From Symbiodinium natans (lineage: Eukaryota > Sar > Dinophyceae > Suessiales > Symbiodiniaceae): a DNA stretch of 64,000 nucleotides. The DNA lies in assembly GCA_905221605.1 (NCBI GenBank), contig CAJNDS010002490.1, positions 1,219,603-1,283,602 on the forward strand, in the 5' to 3' direction. Below the pieces are notes generated by a model that worked only from the letters and a program-made list of their open reading frames with translations, searched no databases and was not told where the DNA came from. This document shows, piece by piece, positions 9,101-16,803 of the stretch. Position numbers and translations under genes: made by a program. Numbering within the stretch: position 1 is the stretch's first letter; every line of letters starts with the position of its first letter.

Positions 9101-12100
9101 GCAAAGCAATAAACGTTCCCTTCAACAGGGGCGAAGGCATCACCGACAAGGGTGCCGAGAAGTTCGGGGAGAGGGTCACTGCTGACACGATAGTTCTTCG
9201 CAGCAACAAAGACAAGGGAATCCGCGGAGAAAATAATGCAATCGTGATGTTCGACTTCAAGACACAGTGGATACACTGCACGCCCGTAAAGTCCAGGGGA
9301 ACGGATGAGTTTGTGCGAGCTATCAATGAGTTCCGAGGCCCAGATATGGTAGTGCATTTATACGCAGACGGAGCCGGTGAATTTTCAAAAGCCTGCGACG
9401 TCATAGGAACTTGCAGGGCGACTTCTACACCCGGATTACCCCGAACGAATAGCATAGCGGAGCTCAAGGTCAAAGAAGTAATCTACGGTGGCAGAGTATT
9501 GCTGAGACAAGCAGGACTAGAACCGAAGTGGTGGCCGTACGCTGTGCAGACGTTCTGCTTCCATAGGAACGTACAACAAGTGGACGGGGTAAGCCCGTAC
9601 GGGAAAAGACATGGCAACGAGCAAGACAAAGTGAAACTGATTCCTTTCGGGGCACTTGTTAACTACCTCCCCATTGCCGAAAAGCCTAGAAAAGCTGGCA
9701 AAGAGGACGCGGCCCTGCTCGAACGGGGGGATCCTGAAAATGACGCTCTTGAGATTCTCGGAGCTGATGAAGATGTTTCGAGCATGGCCTTGCCCTCTGA
9801 AACGAAGGAAACCAAAGAACAACGCTCGCAAAGGGAGGAAGAGCTGAGAGAGATCGATAGACGTGCGCTCGATATGGTCATGACGCAGGACTTTGATGTG
9901 CAGCATGCAAAGGACATCATCCTGAAGTTCACTTCGATAGAAAAAGGAATAGCGAAGAATTCGCGAAGCATGGCCACCGGTAGAGGGTTCATAGTCCTGG
10001 GGCTGTATGCGTACGGAGGAAAGGTTGGCATTACGAATAGTGCCAAAGAATATCCGGGGATAGCCATGGTGTGCTGCGAGCTGATAGCAAAATGTTTCCC
10101 AGAAGCTACTTTTACAACGGTGATTGTGTCTGTCGGAACCAGGATGGGGCCTCACAAGGACAAGTTTAACGAGAGCCAGACGTACAACTTTGTTGTGCCG
10201 GTAAGCGAGAGGGCGGGTGAAGCTATGATCTGGACAGAAGAGGAACAGTGTGAGAATGAGAGTGGCGACGCCGCCGGGATAAAGAAAGAGGTGCTTCCGG
10301 GAAAATGGATATGGGGAAGGACTCGGAAGGTTGATAGTGGGCTAAAGTTCAATCCAAGAGTTTGGCATGCTACCGAAGATGCCTTGGCGCCGGAGGATAG
10401 AGTGATAGCGGTGGGATATACCCTGGCAGCGGGTAAAAAGGCATCTGTGGACGACAAGTGGAAGTTGATGAGGCTGGGCTTCAGATTGGATGAGCGCTTT
10501 GCGACATTAGCGGATGGCTTATGCCAGGCAGCGTGTGCAGACAACGGTGGGGATGGGGAAGAATATGTAGATCACGACGCCGAGGAAGAGCAAGCGTATG
10601 CCATGGCATCCAAGGCAAAGTTCGACACTCCGACATCACCCGGATTGTTCCTAGGTTACGCGCTCCAACCAGGGGGCGTTCCGAGCGGAGACTATATAGT
10701 GGTTGAGCTGGCGCACCTGTATCACGGATGGACGGTACCGTCGATACACCGCGTGAAGAGGATAGTACTTGACGAGGAGATGCCCAACTACTTCCCGATG
10801 CAAGCTGTGGCTGATAGGAAGTCGAGAATCATGACAGCGACTCGAGCTGATGCCCTGGCCAGATTGGAACTGGAGAGAGAGGGGCAGCAAGGAGAGGAGA
10901 CGGAGGAAATCTTCGCAGAGGAGAGAAGGGTACGAAACGATGTGATGAGACAAATTAAGTGCGACGATCAGCATCTTCAAAACGGGGATTTCTGGGAACA
11001 TGATGAGATAGACCATTCGTGGACGCTTCATCACATCTTACCCCGTAAGGAGCTGTGTACCCCAGGCGAGGAGGTCAAAGGTACAGGTGGCCCCGGGGAT
11101 AGAGAGCTGGGTCCAAGGAGGCGAACGTGGATAGTGTACGCCGATGGTACATCGGAGGTACTGGATGAGGATAGAATGAAGGGCAAGAAGAAGATCACCA
11201 AGAAATGGACGGGGTGCACTACGTTCTGGGAAAAGGGGGAGCCTGAGGGAGAGATAGAGGATGAAGCCAAGGAGCGGGCGCGGGGAGAGAAGGCGACGGG
11301 TATACGGGGGGTGGGTTTAGACTACGAACAGGACATGCCCAGGATAGAACGGCCGTACGCGAGATCTCACAAACCCAACTCCATTTCGTCGGCAGAGTGG
11401 AATAGGATGAGTCCGGGACAGCGACTGCGCTTTATAGAGGGAGACAAAGAGAGGATCATCAGAGGAGAGAGGCCTCCCTCTGCTGTTCGAGGGCAAGAGG
11501 GAATAGGACCGCGTCCCGCAGAAATTGGAGTTCGAGAATGGAGGGAGAAAATCACCGACCATGGCCAGGACTTCTCACCGCAGGAGTACCGATGGGATTC
11601 TCCATCGGGAATGCCTGAGGGTGGCCGAGTGTGGGCAGTAAGAAACAATCGCGCCACATCCTACCGATTCTATGGCGGAAGGGACAAAAGACGGCTCGAG
11701 CTCTGGTGGAGGGTCACTCGAAGCGCCAATACTGGAGAGGTCTTAGAATCCATTGAATATGACTCATGCATACAGGCGGAGATGATGCGCAATAGAGGGA
11801 GATACCGATTCGTTGTGCCCAGGGACATCATCACGGAGTTCTGGTACATCCCCGACGGAGGAGAAGACCGACGAATCAGGGATAGAGGAGAACCAGCAGA
11901 ACCTGCCGCACCGGCATCCAGGATGGGAGATACTGAGGAGGTTGCGAAAACCATCAATCAATTGTGCAGCACAGCTGGAATAGCGCGAACGCCGTCCGAC
12001 AACATCATTGGGGAAATAATGAGGGAGTTGGGCGAGCAGCCTAAAGTGCAGGTCATGGGGGTCGGAATAGAAGAAATAGGGGATAACGGAGGTGAGAGCG

Positions 12101-15100
12101 TATCTTGGATATCGGGGGAAGGATGCGTGATAGGAGAGGGCGTGACGGATGTGGTCATCGCTATCGATGCGTCTAGCGAGGGCATGAGTGTAGAAGTTGA
12201 TCGAAAGGCATCCGGTTGGAGACGTGAGGAAGGTCTAGATAGTACGCGAGAGGCTCGAGATAGAGTGTTTGGTAATATAGAAAAGGTTATCACCGACGCC
12301 AACAGCAGAGGAATAGTGGCTACGACCATCTGGATAGGCGGCAAAAGTCGATTGGCCGACGAGACCATTGTTAGAATGGCGCTTGCCTGGGACATGTGGA
12401 TAGTACGGAGTGATGGATGCATGCTGGGTATGAATGACGGGGTGGACGCGTCGTGTTACATAGGAATGATCACACCATGTATGATGAATGCGATCGCGGC
12501 GGACATGTTAGCATGCGATCATATGCCAAGGGATCATGAGTTAATGTCGCACATGGTGAGGATATCGGACACGAAAATGGACGTACAACGAGAGCAGGAG
12601 CGTAAAGCGATACGCGAAATGATCAAGGTGATAGAGGACGTGGTAAACATCTGCGGCGAGGAAGAGGGTGACTCGGTGTCGATGGCATGTGAAGAACACG
12701 AGGGAGAATATCTCGGATATAGCAGTGGTATGGTGACACTGGACGTGGACTCCTTGGCACAGCTGGAAAAGGGAACGATTAGAGGTGACGAGACTGGGGG
12801 ATCACTAGAGAAGCTGCTGAAGATAGCCAAGAGAAGAATGAACGGAGGAAACTCGTATTGGGTGATAGACATGGAGGGAGACGACGAGCACGTCGACGAT
12901 GCTACGGATAGAGAAGATCAGACGCTGGTGAGGAACTATGCTGCTTCGGCTGCCGAGGATGGGGCACCGTACATCAGTCGTGAGGAGCCCAGATGGAAAA
13001 GATGCATAGTTATGAATAATCCAGGCCGAGAGGCAATGGGGGAGGTCTTCGGACCCCGGGCGAGACACATACAGGACCTGCGCGTGATCCTGGTCGACGG
13101 CGACGACATAGGCAAGGTTATGATGATGAAGCCAAACAGTCGCCGCACCAGACATAGCACCGGAGGGGCCGCGGTAGCTTACCCTGGAGAAGAGCTCGAG
13201 GTGGGAGACATGAACTGCAACGGATGGATAGTAGTGCTGACCGGGGAGAGGGAGAGCAGCGACACAGACCGACGCCACGACCAAGATAGAGAGGAAAGCT
13301 CCGGATTTGACGACCAGAGTGATGTGTTTGATTCAGAAGGATGGACGATGTCGGACTTGGAGGAGGAACGGGAACCTGTGGATGAGGCATTCTTCAGGGC
13401 CGGGCACGCTGAAACCATCAACCTCGAGACTATGGAGAAGGGCGAATGCGACATAGTCATGTGGGAGGCAGAGAGGAATGCACTGGTCCTTGAACTAAAG
13501 GACGACATCCATGTTCCGTTGATAGGATACACCTGGGTTCGTACTGGGATAGCATATCCAGAAGATCCTGGCACAAGTGTGAGAGTGTCTGCGCTTGGAC
13601 AACTTGTGGCGGAAACCATGTGCGACGTCATAGGATACGAGGTATCACCTGAGCGAGAAATCCTGGTGGCTATACAGAATAGGAATAGCTTTCCCATCAC
13701 GTTTGGAGGAAGAGGGGGGCCAATCATGAGAATGGAGTTCGCTAAGGGAGTATGTCTGCGACCGAGGATGCGCGGGTGCATGATGCCTGAGAACGTGAAG
13801 GAAGTGAGACATCGTAGGGCACATCGGGAGAGCAAGAAAGCAATCTGGGCAAGAGAGGCCCGTGCGAGGGAAAGAGACAGGGATAGTGCGGGTCATGGAC
13901 TGAGAGCAGGGAGGAATAGAGATGAGGATAGGCGGCGAATCGGCGTCAAGCATGTCTCGGATAGGGCATACAGATGCCGAGAATGTCGACGACTGCTGGA
14001 GGGAAAAGCAAAGGTACCTAGTTTGATCCTCACGTCGATGACGCTATGCTTTGCATGCTTCATGAACAAGCATACTACGCCCGTTGATAATTTGATCCGG
14101 CAGGGTTATCAGACTGAAGACGAGGAGTATGGAGATGGAATAGTCGCAGTCCCTGCTATACGGGTGGATGCAGATCAAGAGGATAGTTGGGAAGAGGTTG
14201 CGGAAAATGAAGTGTGTGATAGCATCGACGAGACAGTAGGAGAATGTGAGCCACTGATGGCCACAATCATAGAGGACGAAGAGGAAGACATCGAGGAAGT
14301 GTTCGGACTTGTCGCTAGACCCGTGACGAAAGCTGAGAGGGCGATCAACCCCAAGGCTCGGGCAGCGCTTGATAAGGAATGGAAAAAGCTGATGGATCAA
14401 GTGGTCTGGATAATGGAGGAGGTGCGTTCGTGGAAGGACGTTCAACGGGAGGCAATGGATAGAGGGGAAATAGCTCATGTAGGTCGTATCTTCGACATTT
14501 GTGTGGAAAAGAACTGGGAGCTTGCTGAAGACGATCCTCTTAGGAAGTATAAGGGGAGAGTTGTGTTTGAGGGATGTCATGTCAAAGACCAGGAGGGAAA
14601 GTGGGCCATCTTTCAGGAAATCACATCATGCCCCGCGACACTTGAGGCAGGCAAGATGGCGGATGCCTATGGGATGCTGCCAGGACACGACATCGAGATG
14701 TCGGACGGTGAGTCGGCATACACGCAGGCGCTGTTGGGGGGGCCTAAAACATGGATACGGATCCCGAGGGATAGGTGGCCAGATGAATGGGAGGGCATAG
14801 ACGACCCCGTGGTGCCACTGAGACTAGCTTTATACGGGCATCCGGATGCCGGGGGGTTCTGGGAAAAGCACTGCGAAAAGGCCGTGACTGAGGTCGGCTT
14901 CGAATTCCTCTCAGATTGGCCTAGTGTGTTCTTCCATAAGGAGCTGAAGCTGATGCTGGTGATCTACGTCGACGACTTCAAGCTTGCGGGGCCCAAAGAG
15001 AACATAGCGATAGGATGGGAGAAGCTGGCGAAGAGAATCAAGCTCGAAGAGCCACGAAGTATGGGTAGGTACTTGGGATGCTTGCACACGGCTAGCGCGA

Positions 15101-16725
15101 TACCTTTTCGGTCGCCGTTTGAACCGAGACACGAGTGGACGAAGATCATCGAGCCCAAGAAGGAACCGCCTAACTTCGTGGGGAAGGCCGAGGCGCAGGA
15201 AGATAGTCCAGATGAAATCAGGATTCTTCGATACGATGTTACCGATTTCATGAAGCAGTGTGTGGATAGATATCAAGAGTTGTGCTCGACGGCATATCCT
15301 AAGCCACTGGATAAAGCTAAGACCCCATATCTCGACGAGAGCCGCCCAGAGTTCGACGAGAACCCAGTAGACGACAAGGTGAACGAAATTATGGGGATAG
15401 CCAAGTACGAGCTGCCGGATGAGGGGCCGGGAGTGTTGAAAGAGCACGCCCCTGCGGTACTCATGAAGATCTTGTATGGGGCCAGAGTCGGAAGGTATGA
15501 CCTTCTGCGACCAGTACAGGTTCTGGCGTCGAGGCTGACGACCTGGACACATCTCTGTGACAAGAGAATGCATAGGCTGATCTCATACATCAACGAGACG
15601 ACCACAACGAGCCTCTACGGATGGGTCGGGGATAGGATAGGAGACATCCGTCTTGTACTATACTGCGACGCCGATCTTGCCAGCGACAAGAACGACCATA
15701 GATCTACGTCGGGGGTATATCTTTGTCTTCAGGGACCGCGCACTTTCGTTCCTATAGCTGCTTACTGTAAGAAGCAAACGTCGTGCTCCAAAAGTACCCC
15801 TGAAGCTGAGATAGTAGCCCTGCACGATGGCATCACGAAACAAGGAATACCGGGGTTGACACTATGGGAGATGATCAAGGAGAGTATAGAACCCTTGATA
15901 GTGGCAGAGGACAATGAGGCGGCTGTTAGAGTGATTGTATCGGGCAAGAATCCGAACATGAGGTACCTGTCTAGAACACAACGAATAGACATAGCTAGGC
16001 TGAACCAGTTCTACGAGGCAGTCATGTTCACGTTTGTCAATTGTCCTACTGAGTATCAGGCTGCCAACATGATGACCAAGGCCATCAATGAAGCACGAGA
16101 GTGGTTAAGGGATATGTACACTACCGCACATTTCGGTGAAGAGGAGTTCGGGAACGCAACGGGAACCATCTTAGCTATGCCCGCGTGCCGGGGGGTATCC
16201 CAAAATCAGCTCGAGTATGACATCAGGGATAACGTTGGGATAGCAAAGTCCATAGTGGGAAGATGGATAATTTGGGAAATGGTGTGGGATATCAAACACT
16301 CGCCAATTCTGGAGGTCGATGAGGCGATCGTCGGTGAGTGCGACGGGATAGTTGTGATAGCACCGAAGCGAGTTGACTCGCCGTCTCGACTAGCCCGCGG
16401 AGCAGAGCTTAAGCTGGGAATAAAGGACCAAAGTGCGGCTGATAGCCTAGCTTTACTGGTCGACAGAGTGATCGCTGCGGGCATTGGGATTGTTCTAATC
16501 AATCGCAGTGATGCCGCCATATCCGAGGGAATAGCGAGAATTCTTGCTGCACGTGGAAAACTGGCTCGAATGCGGGGAAAGACGAAGATAGGAGAGCTTC
16601 ACGAAAAAGGAGAGGACGTACAATGCACCATATACATTAGTGAAGAATCAAAGGCTCGGATAGATAATAGCAATATGGTGAATATTGAAGAACTTTGTAA
16701 CGCTCTTCAACGACGTCTTGACTAG
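6148..16725 (+). CDS. Retrotransposon ORF3, Pol polyprotein
   Basis: 3,525 residues from an ATG. Retropepsin: MIDSG with the catalytic Asp near residue 164. Rossmann-like region with GPPC at 595, resembling a methyltransferase motif. CxxC pairs near 815-830. Integrase: HHCC-type finger near 970-990, catalytic Asp 1013, Asp 1074, Glu 1105. A 2OG-Fe(II) dioxygenase-like region: His 1336, Asp 1338, distal His 1407 and a downstream Arg. A long region of unknown role follows, then a CxxC pair region (YRCRECRRLLEG). Reverse transcriptase: YVDD at 2940-2943 with an upstream Asp in the EMSDGESAYTQA motif. RNase H: Asp 3174 in YCDADLASDKNDHRSTSG and a later Glu and Asp. It is two to three times longer than a usual copia Pol. 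The 3' part is inside the segment repeated after the N gap. Confidence 0.9.
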   Translation: MPVVRQGDDGAEGTHRGILVTTTGRERVKKGNRRVKGLGSEETGIAGLDICYWKGHTADKMVRKCKNVHKKGYVHDVKRYPVIEEAKARLRGISLAEEVVLDILAGEQGEEGRDASRLADRIVEECRRIGIVDERFRVDSREVSQPAASAQHCLPPVMRRWMIDSGCAMDLIAEADLTQDEKDMAIEAKKVRFNTANGNTTSKQEICMDIQGMPETMRIRMLESTPAVLSMGRRCMKMGYSFHWLAGANPVFVKPDSSLIVLKVIGDIPYMVDRMSTVVNESERNDYHIYPAMPAPLAIELPVRGNSSPRRLEEKQDECSPKSLDSDTDRDTEEEPIGKATNDDGRLLDKWMLTGNKAVCFHNKPRTKTCDPWFETLKFPEIHALVPRFAERCRSKRVYKDGKTVAEWIDWVDKCSEGENRDAEEDLWTGKTMFKIEGLTFEGADAGEAVQSDSAKVRKHILNRMAADEDAGLDDLTMMLDKNIGTGGEAETLVEIARCLWPLAPQEILDGGKAHKPQGETRPEIMKIRKAIEGSRRVIVHICCGKSRGKFDDIASELGMSVIDIDMEEDVLRSDTWWWLVKLATTNLVFCWLAGPPCRTRSVMRYRRPGPIPLRSRNGPERWGYSFISWAQKQECRDDDIIILRVCMLVVIGKARHRRLRAPTMCLIEQPQDPETYWDDTPEGGYASLWATEEWDRTSAILGTKLFSFDQGPMGHSRKKPTTIATDAELIGWAVNLRGPGTGAANDSSNRSKGEMSESQNWAEWAPGLVRAIKETMRKHHRVSSVAEKGMDERNRETTIEQDDSDGRLRTTFYCAACKADSSGVCGFCERALSPEQIEAGQSARNMTDVEFQLVRGMKKNPDDDLRIAEQVVAVPGEEESTENEGELDVDIDLPGIADEEQARRGVGEPQKDDSAGGMGEVEQTEAEVGPADQVRVADRLGEGIGSSKAVSIRRARYSPEYAKSAEHLLTHLPKNMHCVACRQGKAINVPFNRGEGITDKGAEKFGERVTADTIVLRSNKDKGIRGENNAIVMFDFKTQWIHCTPVKSRGTDEFVRAINEFRGPDMVVHLYADGAGEFSKACDVIGTCRATSTPGLPRTNSIAELKVKEVIYGGRVLLRQAGLEPKWWPYAVQTFCFHRNVQQVDGVSPYGKRHGNEQDKVKLIPFGALVNYLPIAEKPRKAGKEDAALLERGDPENDALEILGADEDVSSMALPSETKETKEQRSQREEELREIDRRALDMVMTQDFDVQHAKDIILKFTSIEKGIAKNSRSMATGRGFIVLGLYAYGGKVGITNSAKEYPGIAMVCCELIAKCFPEATFTTVIVSVGTRMGPHKDKFNESQTYNFVVPVSERAGEAMIWTEEEQCENESGDAAGIKKEVLPGKWIWGRTRKVDSGLKFNPRVWHATEDALAPEDRVIAVGYTLAAGKKASVDDKWKLMRLGFRLDERFATLADGLCQAACADNGGDGEEYVDHDAEEEQAYAMASKAKFDTPTSPGLFLGYALQPGGVPSGDYIVVELAHLYHGWTVPSIHRVKRIVLDEEMPNYFPMQAVADRKSRIMTATRADALARLELEREGQQGEETEEIFAEERRVRNDVMRQIKCDDQHLQNGDFWEHDEIDHSWTLHHILPRKELCTPGEEVKGTGGPGDRELGPRRRTWIVYADGTSEVLDEDRMKGKKKITKKWTGCTTFWEKGEPEGEIEDEAKERARGEKATGIRGVGLDYEQDMPRIERPYARSHKPNSISSAEWNRMSPGQRLRFIEGDKERIIRGERPPSAVRGQEGIGPRPAEIGVREWREKITDHGQDFSPQEYRWDSPSGMPEGGRVWAVRNNRATSYRFYGGRDKRRLELWWRVTRSANTGEVLESIEYDSCIQAEMMRNRGRYRFVVPRDIITEFWYIPDGGEDRRIRDRGEPAEPAAPASRMGDTEEVAKTINQLCSTAGIARTPSDNIIGEIMRELGEQPKVQVMGVGIEEIGDNGGESVSWISGEGCVIGEGVTDVVIAIDASSEGMSVEVDRKASGWRREEGLDSTREARDRVFGNIEKVITDANSRGIVATTIWIGGKSRLADETIVRMALAWDMWIVRSDGCMLGMNDGVDASCYIGMITPCMMNAIAADMLACDHMPRDHELMSHMVRISDTKMDVQREQERKAIREMIKVIEDVVNICGEEEGDSVSMACEEHEGEYLGYSSGMVTLDVDSLAQLEKGTIRGDETGGSLEKLLKIAKRRMNGGNSYWVIDMEGDDEHVDDATDREDQTLVRNYAASAAEDGAPYISREEPRWKRCIVMNNPGREAMGEVFGPRARHIQDLRVILVDGDDIGKVMMMKPNSRRTRHSTGGAAVAYPGEELEVGDMNCNGWIVVLTGERESSDTDRRHDQDREESSGFDDQSDVFDSEGWTMSDLEEEREPVDEAFFRAGHAETINLETMEKGECDIVMWEAERNALVLELKDDIHVPLIGYTWVRTGIAYPEDPGTSVRVSALGQLVAETMCDVIGYEVSPEREILVAIQNRNSFPITFGGRGGPIMRMEFAKGVCLRPRMRGCMMPENVKEVRHRRAHRESKKAIWAREARARERDRDSAGHGLRAGRNRDEDRRRIGVKHVSDRAYRCRECRRLLEGKAKVPSLILTSMTLCFACFMNKHTTPVDNLIRQGYQTEDEEYGDGIVAVPAIRVDADQEDSWEEVAENEVCDSIDETVGECEPLMATIIEDEEEDIEEVFGLVARPVTKAERAINPKARAALDKEWKKLMDQVVWIMEEVRSWKDVQREAMDRGEIAHVGRIFDICVEKNWELAEDDPLRKYKGRVVFEGCHVKDQEGKWAIFQEITSCPATLEAGKMADAYGMLPGHDIEMSDGESAYTQALLGGPKTWIRIPRDRWPDEWEGIDDPVVPLRLALYGHPDAGGFWEKHCEKAVTEVGFEFLSDWPSVFFHKELKLMLVIYVDDFKLAGPKENIAIGWEKLAKRIKLEEPRSMGRYLGCLHTASAIPFRSPFEPRHEWTKIIEPKKEPPNFVGKAEAQEDSPDEIRILRYDVTDFMKQCVDRYQELCSTAYPKPLDKAKTPYLDESRPEFDENPVDDKVNEIMGIAKYELPDEGPGVLKEHAPAVLMKILYGARVGRYDLLRPVQVLASRLTTWTHLCDKRMHRLISYINETTTTSLYGWVGDRIGDIRLVLYCDADLASDKNDHRSTSGVYLCLQGPRTFVPIAAYCKKQTSCSKSTPEAEIVALHDGITKQGIPGLTLWEMIKESIEPLIVAEDNEAAVRVIVSGKNPNMRYLSRTQRIDIARLNQFYEAVMFTFVNCPTEYQAANMMTKAINEAREWLRDMYTTAHFGEEEFGNATGTILAMPACRGVSQNQLEYDIRDNVGIAKSIVGRWIIWEMVWDIKHSPILEVDEAIVGECDGIVVIAPKRVDSPSRLARGAELKLGIKDQSAADSLALLVDRVIAAGIGIVLINRSDAAISEGIARILAARGKLARMRGKTKIGELHEKGEDVQCTIYISEESKARIDNSNMVNIEELCNALQRRLD
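6625..6960 (+). other. Retropepsin-like protease domain in ORF3
   Basis: Catalytic DSG lies at 6637-6645, followed about 60 residues later by a hydrophobic segment (AVLSMGRRCMKMGYSFHW) that is typical of the protease end in dinoflagellate copia polyproteins. It would cut the Gag and Pol products during particle maturation. Confidence 0.8.
7740..8360 (+). other. Methyltransferase-like domain in ORF3
   Basis: A stretch reading VIVHICCGKSRGKFDDIA is followed by SVIDIDME and, after about 30 residues, AGPPCRTRSVMR (GPPC at 7930-7941). The order glycine-rich loop, acidic end of strand 2, then a PPC loop is that of Rossmann methyltransferases, with PPC recalling the catalytic loop of cytosine-C5 enzymes (GPPCQGFS). 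The same block occurs in other dinoflagellate copia Pols as I remember them. Whether it binds S-adenosylmethionine is unknown. Confidence 0.5.
9040..9560 (+). other. Integrase domain in ORF3
   Basis: An H-C-C finger (HLPKNMHCVACRQGK) precedes a DDE core. Catalytic residues are Asp (9184-9186), Asp in YADGAGEF (9367-9369) and Glu in RTNSIAELKVKEV (9460-9462). The second Asp and the Glu have 30 residues between them, shorter than the usual 35. The block GLEPKWWPYAVQTFCFHRN after it is normal for copia integrases. Confidence 0.85.
9960..10440 (+). other. 2OG-Fe(II) dioxygenase-like domain in ORF3
   Basis: A facial triad can be read: His (10153-10155) and Asp (10159-10161) in GPHKDKFN, distal His (10366-10368) in NPRVWHAT, then an Arg in PEDRVIAVGYTLA that would bind 2-oxoglutarate. 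Spacing of about 70 residues between the two histidines suits a small jelly-roll dioxygenase such as AlkB or prolyl hydroxylase. It sits between integrase and reverse transcriptase, a place where copia elements normally have no enzyme. Confidence 0.5.
14330..16140 (+). other. Reverse transcriptase and RNase H in ORF3
   Basis: The region opens with KARAALDKEWKKLMDQ, the usual start of copia RT. The catalytic motifs are the Asp of IEMSDGESAYTQALLGG and YVDD (14965-14976). RNase H follows with YCDADLAS, the STPEAEIVAL Glu motif and VAEDNEAAVRV, ending with the NPNMRYLSRTQRIDI block seen in nearly all copia RNase H domains. A second near-identical copy lies after the N gap. Confidence 0.92.
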
Positions 16726-16803
16726 AGCGATTTTTGTGTGACCTTGAGTTGCATGCAGGTATAAGGAAGAAGAGGGCTCTAGCGACCTGCATAGCGTGGA
16801 GCC

